The notes beneath the pieces were generated by a model. It saw only the letters and a list, made by a program, of their open reading frames with translations. It was not told the DNA's origin and ran no database searches. Of a stretch of DNA of 64,000 nucleotides, positions 17,400-26,003 are shown in pieces (positions within the stretch are counted from its first letter, which is position 1; every line of letters starts with the position of its first letter). Made by a program: the position numbers and the translations under genes. The stretch is from BOKV01 sp041397525. GTDB lineage: Bacteria > Pseudomonadota > Alphaproteobacteria > Rhizobiales > Rhizobiaceae. Location of the stretch: NCBI GenBank assembly GCA_041397525.1, contig JAWKWL010000003.1, positions 434,001 to 498,000 on the forward strand, given 5' to 3'.

Positions 17400-17430
17400 G
17401 GGCGCCCGATCAGGGCGCCCTTTCTTGTTT
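17400..17430 (+). terminator. Intrinsic terminator of the F0 operon
   Basis: GGGCGCCC at 17400-17407 and again at 17413-17420 (self-complementary 8-mers, 5-base loop) is followed by TTTCTTGTTT. It ends the forward F0 operon 27 bases after atpF; the convergent rnhB stop overlaps the last base. Confidence 0.85.
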
Positions 17431-18101
17431 CAGTCGACGGTGCGCAGCGGTGCAAAGCTCATGCGATGCAAAGGCGTAGGCCCATGCCGTGCCAATGCCT
17501 CCAAATGCCTTGCGGTTCCATAACCTGCGTGATGCGAAAACCCGTATTCGGGAAAATCGGCATCTGCCCTCGCCATCATCCGGTCGCGAACGACTTTGGC
17601 AATGATCGACGCCGCAGCAATCGAAACGCATTTGCCATCCCCGCGAACAATCGCTGTCCCCCGGTCCTTCAGCGATACAGGAACATCGCGACCGTCAATC
17701 AGGATGCGTGTCGGTGTCAGTGCCAGCGATTGAATGCTCCGGTACATCGCAAGGAACGTCGCCTCGCGGATATTGATCCGGTCAATCTCATGCGCGCTTG
17801 TCGCTGACCATGCCACACTGCGTGCTGCGGCAAGGATATCGCCAAAAAGTGCCTCGCGTCTGGCAGCACTGAGTTTCTTGGAATCATTTAGCCCGCCGGG
17901 GATTGCTTCCGGATCTAGGATCACAGCCGCTGCCACTACAGGCCCCGCAAGCGGACCGCGACCGGCTTCATCGACACCGGCGACAAATGCATGTCCGCGC
18001 GAGATCAGTTGTGCCTCGAACGTGAAATCCGGCCCGCTTGAACCTGGCAGGCCGTGATCGGCAAAAAGGGTGAGAGAATCGGTGTCGGGACGCGGGGACA
18101 T
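17430..18101 (-). CDS. rnhB: Ribonuclease HII
   Basis: Degrades RNA in RNA-DNA hybrids and removes misincorporated ribonucleotides. In the 223-residue protein the acidic metal-binding set is visible: VAGVDEAGRGPLAGPV (Asp and Glu), the DGRD segment and the later MMARADADFPEYGF. HHAGYGTARHLEAL near the end is also typical. The start is the ATG at 18101. It lies downstream of the radical SAM gene on the same strand with an 87-base gap. Confidence 0.96.
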   Translation of the reverse strand: MSPRPDTDSLTLFADHGLPGSSGPDFTFEAQLISRGHAFVAGVDEAGRGPLAGPVVAAAVILDPEAIPGGLNDSKKLSAARREALFGDILAAARSVAWSATSAHEIDRINIREATFLAMYRSIQSLALTPTRILIDGRDVPVSLKDRGTAIVRGDGKCVSIAAASIIAKVVRDRMMARADADFPEYGFSHHAGYGTARHLEALARHGPTPLHRMSFAPLRTVD

Positions 18102-18188
18102 GCGGCGAGGGTGGCCCCAACACCGATTCTCTTCAAGACCCGAACGGCTTGCATTGCGGCGGCGAAGCCGGTCGGGCGATGGAAATTC

Positions 18189-19400
18189 TTAAAACAGTGC
18201 CAGTTGCCTGCCTTCTCCCAGCGGCGGCACGAACAGTGAAGTGTCAAGTTTGCGCCTGCGCGCATTGAAGCCGAGACGTTTTGAAGCGATCTGGAAACGC
18301 CGTCCGACCTGCCATGCATAGGGGCCGGTTCCACGCATGCGCTTGCCCCATTCCGCATCATAATCCTTGCCACCACGCATGGATTTGAGCACGTTCATCA
18401 CATGCCTGTAGCGATCGGGAAAATGCCGCAGCAGCCAGTCACGAAAGATCGGGCTGACCTCAAGCGGCAATCGCAGCAATATATAGCCGGCCTCATCGGC
18501 TCCCGCCCCGCGCGCTGAATCCAGGATGCGTTCAATCTCGTGATCGTTGAGCGCCGGAATGACGGGAGCCACCATGACCGAGACCGGAATGCCTGCGGCT
18601 GCAAGATCGTTTATCGCCTTCAGCCGCAGCGACGGTGTTGATGCGCGAGGCTCCATGGCGCGCGAAACACGCCGGTCGAGCGTCGTGATCGAAAGTGCAA
18701 CCTTGGCCAGCCCCTTCTCCGCCATGCGGGAGAGAATGTCGATGTCGCGCGTGACCAGTGCCGACTTGGTGACAATCGCGACAGGATGGTTGGCAGCCTC
18801 CAGCACTTCCAGGATTTCACGCGTCACACGCCATTCTTTCTCGATCGGCTGGTATGGGTCGGTATTGGTCCCGATTGCAATGGTCCTTGGCTGGTAACCC
18901 GGCTTTGCCAGCTCACGCTCAAGCAGTCGCGCAGCTCCCGGCTTGGCAAACAGCTTCGCCTCGAAATCAATGCCTGCCGAAAGCCCCATATAGCTGTGGC
19001 TCGGCCTTGCGAAACAATAAACACAGCCATGCTCGCAGCCCCGATACGGGTTTATCGAACGGTCAAACGACAGATCGGGTGATTCGTTGCGGGTGATGAT
19101 CGTGCGCGGCTTTTCCACCTGCACTTCTGTTGCAAAGGGCGGCAACTCGTCGATGGTCTGCCAGCCGTCATCAAAGACATGCCGGCTGATTGGTTCGAAC
19201 CGGCCCTGCGGATTGATACCCGCAGCACGGCCCCGCAGTCGCTCTCCGTCGATCACCTCATCAAATCCGCCAAACCTGCGCGCAAGTGCTGACCCTGCAA
19301 GAAAGGCCGAATGGCTCTTCGCCGAGGCTAGGGTCGTGTCGCCACCTGCCACTTTCGGACCAGTTGTGTTGGCGTACTTGTCTGCGAAACGGGACTGCAT
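18189..19400 (-). CDS. PA0069-family radical SAM protein
   Basis: A 403-residue protein related to spore photoproduct lyase. The radical-SAM cluster motif is INPYRGCEHGCVYCFAR, with CxxxC (HGCVYC) preceded by the conserved RGC. Further conserved parts include TNTDPYQPIEK and RLPLEVSPIFRDWL. The reaction of this branch is unknown; DNA photoproduct repair is not established. I prefer ATG 19400 (GGAG 7 bases upstream) over ATG 19415, which has no ribosome site. The gene precedes rnhB, an arrangement seen in rhizobia. Confidence 0.88.
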   Translation of the reverse strand: MQSRFADKYANTTGPKVAGGDTTLASAKSHSAFLAGSALARRFGGFDEVIDGERLRGRAAGINPQGRFEPISRHVFDDGWQTIDELPPFATEVQVEKPRTIITRNESPDLSFDRSINPYRGCEHGCVYCFARPSHSYMGLSAGIDFEAKLFAKPGAARLLERELAKPGYQPRTIAIGTNTDPYQPIEKEWRVTREILEVLEAANHPVAIVTKSALVTRDIDILSRMAEKGLAKVALSITTLDRRVSRAMEPRASTPSLRLKAINDLAAAGIPVSVMVAPVIPALNDHEIERILDSARGAGADEAGYILLRLPLEVSPIFRDWLLRHFPDRYRHVMNVLKSMRGGKDYDAEWGKRMRGTGPYAWQVGRRFQIASKRLGFNARRRKLDTSLFVPPLGEGRQLALF

Positions 19401-19465
19401 GATGAGGCTCCGCATTTTAATTGGGTTCTAGGGGCAGGAATACGCAGGACAGCCCCACCAGGCTG

Positions 19466-19492
19466 AAAAAATTCCTATCACCCCAATAGGAA
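19466..19492 (-). terminator. Reverse-strand hairpin plus U tract upstream of the radical SAM gene
   Basis: A perfect 7-bp inverted repeat (19472-19478 with 19486-19492, 7-base loop) is followed on the reverse strand by six T residues (19472-19466 region). The stem is AT-rich and weak. It lies 66 bases upstream of the reverse-strand radical SAM start, so it would act as a leader attenuator or end a short antisense RNA, or it is an operator between the divergent genes. Confidence 0.4.
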
Positions 19493-19552
19493 CAAAGCAA
19501 GAACTTTGTCGATGATGTTCACACATTTGTCATTCTGCGCTATCAAGGCGCC

Positions 19553-20125
19553 ATGTTCAGTGCATGCATCATTGTCGGAGAAAATACTGACGGGCTTGGC
19601 GCCACCCTGGGCGCACTTGTGCCGGCTGTTGCAGACGGTGTGCTTCGCGACGCGGTCATTGTCGATTTCAGCGCCGATCCTGATGTGGAACTGGTCTGCG
19701 ACGCAGCTGGATGTGGCCGGGTGGTCGCAAAGGCAAGCCTGCCGCTGGAAAAAGTCGGCACAAGCCTCCGCTGCGAATGGCTGTTGTTGATGATGGCGGG
19801 TGCCGTGCCCCAGTCCGGCTGGCACTGGTCGGCTTCCGAATTCATTGAGCGTGCCGCCATGACCGTATCTCCTGAAACGGTTGCTGCAGCCTTTGACTAT
19901 GCCAATCCCGGTTTTGGAAAACGGGACCGCATGAGTGAATTGTGGCGCCGCATTTCCGGCCATCTGCTGGGGCGGGTGGCACCCGGGCAGGGCCTGATCC
20001 TGCATCGCAGCCATGCTTCGCCAGGCAGCGGCTTCGAATTGGGGCCGCAGGGTTGGCACAAGCCCCCGGTTGCTGCGCGCGTCACCGTTCTTCCGGTTAC
20101 GATGACGGTACCCGTACCAGGATGA
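19553..20125 (+). CDS. Small glycosyltransferase-like protein
   Basis: A 190-residue protein whose start, MFSACIIVGENTDGLGATLGALVPAV, resembles the nucleotide-sugar-binding beginning of family 2 (GT-A) glycosyltransferases. The equivalent of the metal-binding DxD motif is not evident, and the protein is shorter than a full catalytic domain, so it may be non-catalytic. It ends in GFELGPQGWHKPPVAARV and a Val/Pro tail. The ATG follows a weak ribosome site. It is divergent from the radical SAM gene and converges on moaB with a 10-base gap. Confidence 0.5.
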   Translation: MFSACIIVGENTDGLGATLGALVPAVADGVLRDAVIVDFSADPDVELVCDAAGCGRVVAKASLPLEKVGTSLRCEWLLLMMAGAVPQSGWHWSASEFIERAAMTVSPETVAAAFDYANPGFGKRDRMSELWRRISGHLLGRVAPGQGLILHRSHASPGSGFELGPQGWHKPPVAARVTVLPVTMTVPVPG

Positions 20126-20135
20126 TCGGTATGGT

Positions 20136-20684
20136 TCAGCTTTTGCTGCGCTTCAGGTGTTCGTCCAGCCTCGGCATGATTTCCACGAAATTGCAGGGCA
20201 TGTGCCGGTAGTCGAACTGCTGTTCGAGAATGCCATCCCAGGCATCCTTGCAGGCACCGGGCGATCCCGGCAGGCAGAACACATAGGTTGCACCTGCAAC
20301 GCCCGCCGTCGCACGTGACTGGATGGTGGAAGTCCCGATCTTGTCATAGCTCATGCGATGGAACACCTCCGAAAAGCCATCCATCCGCTTCTCGAAGATC
20401 GGTTCCAGCGCCTCCGGTGTCACATCCCGGCCAGTGAAGCCGGTGCCGCCTGTAGTGATGATCGCATCTATAGAGCTGTCGCCGATCCATTCGCGGACCT
20501 GGGCCCGGATCTGATCCACATCATCCTTCACGATGGCGCGTGCCGCAAGCCGGTGCCCTGCTTCCTCGATCCTGGCGACAAGCGTCGCACCCGACTTGTC
20601 GTCTTCCAGTTTGCGGGTATCTGAAACGGTCAATACCGCGAAGCCGACTGCGATGAAGGGACGGCTTTCGTCAATTCTGCCCAT
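20136..20684 (-). CDS. moaB: Molybdenum cofactor biosynthesis protein B
   Basis: MogA/MoaB-type molybdopterin adenylyltransferase-fold protein of 182 residues. The conserved block ITTGGTGFTGRDVTPEAL and the SRATAGVAGATYVFCLPGSPGA segment identify it. It probably activates molybdopterin for metal insertion, although E. coli MoaB itself is not essential. It follows ispE by 18 bases on the reverse strand, so the TPR protein, ispE and moaB are likely one operon. Confidence 0.95.
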   Translation of the reverse strand: MGRIDESRPFIAVGFAVLTVSDTRKLEDDKSGATLVARIEEAGHRLAARAIVKDDVDQIRAQVREWIGDSSIDAIITTGGTGFTGRDVTPEALEPIFEKRMDGFSEVFHRMSYDKIGTSTIQSRATAGVAGATYVFCLPGSPGACKDAWDGILEQQFDYRHMPCNFVEIMPRLDEHLKRSKS

Positions 20685-20702
20685 GGTATTCCAACTTTGC
20701 TG

Positions 20703-21599
20703 TCATGCTGCCCGAAGGCGGTTTGCGATCGGCAGGCCCTCGATTTGTGTCGCAACGCACCACCAATCGGGATGCCTGTCAAGCACGCGACTTGCCGCTG
20801 CCAGCGCGCTGTCACGGCTTTCATGCAGCGCAAAACAGGTTGCACCAGACCCGCTCATCCGCACCAGTCTTGCGCCGTCATCTGCACCAAGAATGCTGAG
20901 CACTTCGTTGATTACGGGTGCAAGTTTCCGTGCGGGGGTTTCGAGGTCATTGCGCAACTGCGACAGCCACGCCGGTTCAAAGGCCCGTAGGGGATGCGTG
21001 CCGATGGCAGGATTGTTCCTGTTTTCCAGCCGGGCAAATATTGCGGGCGTCGCAATTGCCACACCTGGATTGACCAGCACCACATCGATTGGCTGCTGTG
21101 GCCCCAGCAGTTCAATCCGTTCGCCAATTCCAGTCGCTCGCAATGGCTGCGACGCCATGCACATCGGCACATCTGCGCCCAGACTGGCTGCAACACTGGC
21201 GAGGTCGAGTGCTTTCGGCAGGTCCCATAGCCGGGCCAGTGCAAGCAGGCTTGCTGCCGCATCGGCTGACCCGCCGCCCATGCCGCTGGCAACGGGGAGG
21301 TTTTTCTCCAGCGTCAATTTGGCAGGAAATGTCGCACACCCCTTGCTGGCCGCAAATTGCATCAGGCTTTCTGCTGCGCGCATTACCAGATTGTCGGCGC
21401 GGGCCGTGCCCTGCAAAGACGCGGAAAAAGGCCCTAGGATTTCCAGTTCATGGCTGGTGCCATCCGCCCGTTGCGCCTGCACGACGTCGCCAATGTTGCA
21501 GAAACCGGCCAGCGTATCGAGCAGGTGATAGCCGTCAGGCCGTTGCCCCGTTACATGCAGCGCAAGATTGATCTTCGCCGGCGCCTTGCACGATATCAT
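20703..21599 (-). CDS. ispE: 4-diphosphocytidyl-2-C-methyl-D-erythritol kinase
   Basis: Phosphorylates CDP-methylerythritol in the non-mevalonate isoprenoid pathway, supplying precursors for the polyprenyl synthase encoded 2 kb away. The GHMP-kinase features are present in the 298-residue protein: APAKINLALHV at the N terminus and the ATP loop PVASGMGGGSADAAA near residue 95. The length and ends are normal. It starts 19 bases after the TPR gene. Confidence 0.97.
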   Translation of the reverse strand: MISCKAPAKINLALHVTGQRPDGYHLLDTLAGFCNIGDVVQAQRADGTSHELEILGPFSASLQGTARADNLVMRAAESLMQFAASKGCATFPAKLTLEKNLPVASGMGGGSADAAASLLALARLWDLPKALDLASVAASLGADVPMCMASQPLRATGIGERIELLGPQQPIDVVLVNPGVAIATPAIFARLENRNNPAIGTHPLRAFEPAWLSQLRNDLETPARKLAPVINEVLSILGADDGARLVRMSGSGATCFALHESRDSALAAASRVLDRHPDWWCVATQIEGLPIANRLRAA

Positions 21600-21618
21600 C
21601 GGTCAGGCCACCAAAACC

Positions 21619-23394
21619 CTACTCAGCGGCCTTGGCGGTGTTGTCGCCTGATTCAACCAGACCCTTTTCCAGCTTCAGCTTTATCTTCTCTTCTTCTTCC
21701 GGTTCCGGCTTCGCGATCAGCGCATGGTTCCACTGGAAGGTTGCCTCCAGCTTGCGACCGACTTTCCAATAGGCGTCACCGAGATGGTCATTGACCACCG
21801 AATCCTGCGGCATCAGTTCGACCGCTCGCTCGAGTTCCTGTACCGCCTCGTCATATTTGCCGAGCTTGTAATAGGCCCAGCCAAGGCTGTCGACGATGAA
21901 GCCGGAGCGCGGTTTCAGCTCCACCGCCTTGCGGATCAGGTCCATGCCTTCGTCAAGATTGATGCCCATGTCGATCCAGGAATAGCCCAGATAGTTCAGC
22001 ACATCCGCCTGGTTGGGTGAAAGTTCTATTGCCTGCTTGAAGCTGGGCTCCGCCTTGTCCCATTCCTTCAGCCGTTCATAGGCAATCGCCCGGCGGTAAT
22101 AGAGGTTCCATTGAAAAGGCTCGGGCCTGGCAATCCGTGCAATTGCTGAATCATATACATCAGCCGCCTCACGGTATTTTTCCTGCTGGCTCAACACCCC
22201 GCCAAGGGTGGAATAGGCAACCAGGTCATCCGGATCTTCCGAGATCAGGTCGCGAAGCATCTTCTCCGCCTTGTCGTTATCCTTCATCGTGTTGAGATTG
22301 AGAGCATATTCAAGCGCTGCACGACGGTGGAAGGGCGACTTGACGTCAATCTTCTCGTAAAAAACATTCGCCCGTTCGGGCCGCTTCTGGTTTTCGAACA
22401 CGCCTGCCAATGCCAGCGCAACGACATCACTTCCGGGGTTGAGATTGTCTGCAAGCTGCAGATAACTCTGCGCCAGCGGTGCTCCGCCCTGTCGGCTGAT
22501 CGCGGAGCCCACATTGTAAAACACTTCAGCGCCGCCCTGGGTCGCGGATGTGACAAGCGGGTTGAAAGCCTTCTTCTCGGCCAGTTGTGTTTTGAGTGCA
22601 AGGAATGGCGGATGGTTCGGCAGTAGGGAAAAGCCGCGATCAAGCGTCTTTTGAGCATCTTCAAGCGCGCCGGTCCGGGCCTGCGCGCGCACCAGTGCCT
22701 CGATTGCCCTTAGGAAGGTTTCTGACAACACTGCCGCTGCCGCTTCGTTTTCTGTGGCCTTTTCCAGCAAGGCAACGGCTTCCGCGTCCTTGCTCGCAGC
22801 AGATGCCATGATTCCTGCATGGTAATTGCGCACCACCTGTACCCAGTCAGGGCCATCGCTGTTTTGCGCTGCCTTGATCGCACCATCCGCGTCACCTGCA
22901 CCAAACTTTGCCCAGGCCTTCACGAGTTCCTCGACCATGAGGTCAAGATCGCCGCCCGTCGTCTTGCTCAGCGTTTCCTCAACCTTGCCCCAGGATTTCT
23001 GGCGCAGCGCGTCAACGGCGACCACCAATCTTGTTACTGCTGTGTCATCACCCGTCTGTGGCATCTGCCGTGCAATGGCAACCGCGTCCTGGATCCGCCC
23101 GTTCGCGGTCAGCGCAAGAAACAGCAATCGCTTCAATTCGCCATTTTCGGGGTCAAGCTCGACAGCGCGCTGGTAAAAGGCGACGGCGTTCACATCGTCA
23201 TTGTCGTTGCCGGCGACTTGGGCAGCCAGAAAACTGCCGGACAGGGACGATTGCTCCACCACTTCCTTGATCGAAATTTCGTCACCGGTCGTAGCCTGTG
23301 CAACCGATGGCAGTGAAACAGAACTGCCAATCACGAATGCCAGCGTAGCAATGAGTGAAGAATTGAGAAGGCGCAGGCGGAGGGAACGGTTCAT
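21619..23394 (-). CDS. Exported tetratricopeptide-repeat protein
   Basis: A 591-residue protein with an N-terminal signal peptide (LLNSSLIATLAFVIGSSVSL) and repeated tetratricopeptide units over most of its length. The C-terminal ones are clearest: NYLGYSWIDMGINLDEGMDL, GWAYYKLGKYDEAVQELERA and DHLGDAYWKVGRKLEA. TPR arrays act as protein-protein scaffolds; the periplasmic partners are unknown. I used ATG 23394, since the upstream TTG at 23418 only adds eight polar residues before the signal. It leads the probable operon with ispE and moaB. Confidence 0.88.
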   Translation of the reverse strand: MNRSLRLRLLNSSLIATLAFVIGSSVSLPSVAQATTGDEISIKEVVEQSSLSGSFLAAQVAGNDNDDVNAVAFYQRAVELDPENGELKRLLFLALTANGRIQDAVAIARQMPQTGDDTAVTRLVVAVDALRQKSWGKVEETLSKTTGGDLDLMVEELVKAWAKFGAGDADGAIKAAQNSDGPDWVQVVRNYHAGIMASAASKDAEAVALLEKATENEAAAAVLSETFLRAIEALVRAQARTGALEDAQKTLDRGFSLLPNHPPFLALKTQLAEKKAFNPLVTSATQGGAEVFYNVGSAISRQGGAPLAQSYLQLADNLNPGSDVVALALAGVFENQKRPERANVFYEKIDVKSPFHRRAALEYALNLNTMKDNDKAEKMLRDLISEDPDDLVAYSTLGGVLSQQEKYREAADVYDSAIARIARPEPFQWNLYYRRAIAYERLKEWDKAEPSFKQAIELSPNQADVLNYLGYSWIDMGINLDEGMDLIRKAVELKPRSGFIVDSLGWAYYKLGKYDEAVQELERAVELMPQDSVVNDHLGDAYWKVGRKLEATFQWNHALIAKPEPEEEEKIKLKLEKGLVESGDNTAKAAE

Positions 23395-23603
23395 CTGGTG
23401 TCTGTCCTGTTTGGTCAAGCCGTCGGGCCAAGGTGGCAGGGAGTTGGGTTCCCGGCACGCCTTCAGGCATCAATGACAGCGCGAAGCATCTGCCACTTGT
23501 TGTTGGCAACCATGGCTTTTTTGCGCGTGGGATACAAGCTTTGCCGCCGGTCATGCTTCTGTGAAGTTGTGGCTCTGCAGAAGCGAATACTCGCCCTGGA
23601 AAC

Positions 23604-24623
23604 TCACACCGCCCGGCTGATGCAGAATTCCAGCACTTCGATCAGTGCATCCTTCCATTGGGACGCTTTCATCGGTGCCAGCGCATCCCTAGCCATTTCG
23701 GAATAATGCCTTGCCCGTGCGACCGTGTCATCAATGGCATCATATTTGCGCAGCAGCGTGATTGCCTTGGCCAGGTGCTCTTCACTGGCATCGCTCTTTC
23801 CAAGTGAATCTTGCCAGAACTTGCGTTCTTCATCCGTACCGCGGCGATAGCAAAGCACCACCGGCAGGGTCATCTTGCCTTCCCGGAAATCGTCACCGAC
23901 ATTCTTTCCGAGTGCCGCTGCCGAGCCGCCATAGTCGAGCGCATCATCAATCAACTGGAATGCAAGACCGAGATTGGTTCCATAGGAGCGAAACGCACTG
24001 ATGACAGGTTTTTCGCTGCCGGCTATGATCGGACCCACTTCCGCCGCTGCCGCAAAAAGTGCTGCAGTCTTGGCACGAATGACTTCAAGATATTCGTCTT
24101 CATTGGTTTCAAGGTTCTTCGCGGTTGAGAGCTGCATCACCTCGCCCTCGGCAATGACCGTCGCTGCATGCGAAAGCACATTGAGGGCTGCCAGCGAGCC
24201 GGTTTCAACCATCATCCGGAAGGCCTGCCCGAGCAGGAAATCGCCAACAAGAACGCTCGCTTCATTGCCCCACAGCATTCGCGCGGCCAGTTTGCCCCGG
24301 CGCATGTCGCTCTGGTCGACGACATCGTCATGCAGCAGCGTTGCTGTATGCATGAACTCGACGCTGGCCGCGAGCGTGATGTGATGCTCGCCCTCATAAC
24401 CGCACATGCGCGCGGCGGCCAGCGTCAGCATCGGGCGCAACCGCTTGCCTCCCGAATCAATCAAATGGCGTGCTATTTCCGGGATCAGTTCCACATTGGA
24501 TCCGGCTTTGGCGAGAATGATCGCGTTCACCCGCTCCATGTCCGGACGGGTAAGCTTTACCAACGCCTCTACCCCAGCCTTCGGGCTGCGGCCACCTTCA
24601 ATGGGGACAACGACTCCGGACAT
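23604..24623 (-). CDS. Long-chain polyprenyl diphosphate synthase
   Basis: Makes the all-trans C40-C50 side chain of ubiquinone. The 339-residue protein carries both aspartate-rich motifs: HDDVVDQSDMRRG (first, at about residue 107) and QLIDDALDYGG (second), with GGKRLRP for binding isopentenyl diphosphate. Octaprenyl or decaprenyl specificity cannot be read off; decaprenyl (Q10) is usual in this order. The ATG at 24623 has AAGGAG upstream; the 40-residue extension to 24743 is spurious. UbiA, its consumer, is encoded at 37.9 kb. Confidence 0.94.
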   Translation of the reverse strand: MSGVVVPIEGGRSPKAGVEALVKLTRPDMERVNAIILAKAGSNVELIPEIARHLIDSGGKRLRPMLTLAAARMCGYEGEHHITLAASVEFMHTATLLHDDVVDQSDMRRGKLAARMLWGNEASVLVGDFLLGQAFRMMVETGSLAALNVLSHAATVIAEGEVMQLSTAKNLETNEDEYLEVIRAKTAALFAAAAEVGPIIAGSEKPVISAFRSYGTNLGLAFQLIDDALDYGGSAAALGKNVGDDFREGKMTLPVVLCYRRGTDEERKFWQDSLGKSDASEEHLAKAITLLRKYDAIDDTVARARHYSEMARDALAPMKASQWKDALIEVLEFCISRAV

Positions 24624-24874
24624 GCATGCTCCTTGCAATATGGCCTTCAAGACCATCATCTTGTTCGAGAAAACAATAGGCAGGTGACCGGAAAATGCCA
24701 AGCGGCACTTTGGCTCAGGTGGATATTCCGGATCGCGACACAATGTTTACAGTATGTGACCGTCGCAATTGGCTGGCGGCCTTGTAAGCGAAGGCATCGC
24801 GTGACAGGCTTGCAAGGCTCGAATTGCGGAAATTGCGATGGCCCGCAGCCAGTTGGAAAAATGAAAGGCAGCAT

Positions 24875-25108
24875 GTGAAGGAGCTTCTGCGAACCAACAA
24901 TCCCGTCACCATTTCCTTTGTCGAGGCATTGCTTCGCGATTGCGGGATTGAACACATGGTGCTGGACGGCAACATGGCGGTACTGGAAGGTTCCCTGGGC
25001 ATCCTGCCTCGTCGTGTTTTGGTGGATGAGGATCGCCATTCCCAGGCACTACGGCTTATGCGCGAAGCCGGGCTGGAATGTGAACTTCCGCCAACGGAGA
25101 CAGACTGA
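24875..25108 (+). CDS. DUF2007 domain protein
   Basis: A 77-residue soluble protein of the DUF2007 type (putative prokaryotic signal-transducing protein). Hallmarks are KELLRTNNPVTISFVEALL at the start and the later RRVLVDEDRHSQALRLM, a ferredoxin-like fold resembling metal-binding or PII-like small domains. The start is taken as GTG 24875, with AAAGG 7 bases upstream. Its TGA overlaps the ATG of the next gene (TGATG), so it is coupled to the methyltransferase gene. Confidence 0.8.
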   Translation: MKELLRTNNPVTISFVEALLRDCGIEHMVLDGNMAVLEGSLGILPRRVLVDEDRHSQALRLMREAGLECELPPTETD

Positions 25109-25911
25109 TGCCTTCCACCATTTCAACCGACACTGTTGCGAAGGAAGTCGAAACCAGACGGGATGCCTTTTTCAGGGGCAGGTTCGAGGTTTTGCAGCCG
25201 GTTCGCGGTGGACACCGCGCGGGTTCGGATGCGCTGCTTCTGGCAGCAAGTCTGCCGGAAGGAGCGAGGGGGCATCTGGCCGATCTGGGTTCCGGCGTCG
25301 GCGTCGCCGGAATTGCCGCTGCGGTAGCAAATCCGCTCATTGAAGTCCTGCTTGTCGAGATTGACCCGTTGATGAAACGCCTCGCCGTCGAGAGCCTGCA
25401 ATTGCCCGCAAACCGCATGCTGCACGGCCGGGTCACGGCGCTTCAGGCCGACGCAACCCTGTCTGGCGAAAAGCGTACAGCGTCGGGCCTTGCAAACAAT
25501 GCATTTGACCATGTCATTATGAACCCGCCCTACAACCATTCGGGCCAGCGCATTTCGCCGGACGAATTGCGCTCGCTTGCCCATTCTATGGGTGAGGGCG
25601 GGTTGGACCCATGGCTGCGGACTGCCGCAGCGATCCTCAAGCCCGGCGGCATGATGCACATGATCTGGCGAACCGAGCGGATTGGCGATGTGATTGCCGG
25701 TTGCCAGGGCCGGTTTGGCGGGCTGATCATCCTGCCGTTGCATGCACGCGAGGGTGAAGCCGCAAGCCGCATCATCATCCGTGCCATCCGCGGTTCAAAG
25801 GCTCCGGTCTCAATTGCGACCGGCGTCGTGCTGCATGGTGACGGTGACAAGCCAACCGCCTTGGCAGACGCGGCGCTCAACGGCAATGCCAGGCTGTCAT
25901 TTGGCCAGTGA
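25108..25911 (+). CDS. TrmN6-like N6-adenine methyltransferase
   Basis: Class I SAM-dependent methyltransferase of 267 residues, related to TrmN6 (YfiC), which makes m6A37 in tRNA(Val). The SAM motif LADLGSGVGVAGIAAAV starts near residue 57, and the catalytic amino-methyltransferase motif NPPYN is near residue 138. The N-terminal FEVLQPVRGGHRAGSDALLL is typical of this branch. A tRNA target is likely but not proven. It overlaps the DUF2007 stop by one base. Confidence 0.88.
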   Translation: MPSTISTDTVAKEVETRRDAFFRGRFEVLQPVRGGHRAGSDALLLAASLPEGARGHLADLGSGVGVAGIAAAVANPLIEVLLVEIDPLMKRLAVESLQLPANRMLHGRVTALQADATLSGEKRTASGLANNAFDHVIMNPPYNHSGQRISPDELRSLAHSMGEGGLDPWLRTAAAILKPGGMMHMIWRTERIGDVIAGCQGRFGGLIILPLHAREGEAASRIIIRAIRGSKAPVSIATGVVLHGDGDKPTALADAALNGNARLSFGQ

Positions 25912-26003
25912 TGCAGTCAGATAGCGTTGGCACCTTGCAATGCTGTGCGTGAACGTCCATCTGCAATCCATGGTTCGAAACACCAGCAATATCGGATAAT
26001 TCA

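Noticed and set aside
20533..21528. 331-residue forward open frame
   Set aside because: Antisense to moaB and ispE, whose catalytic motifs are intact. Ser/Ala/Arg-rich, as is typical of shadows.
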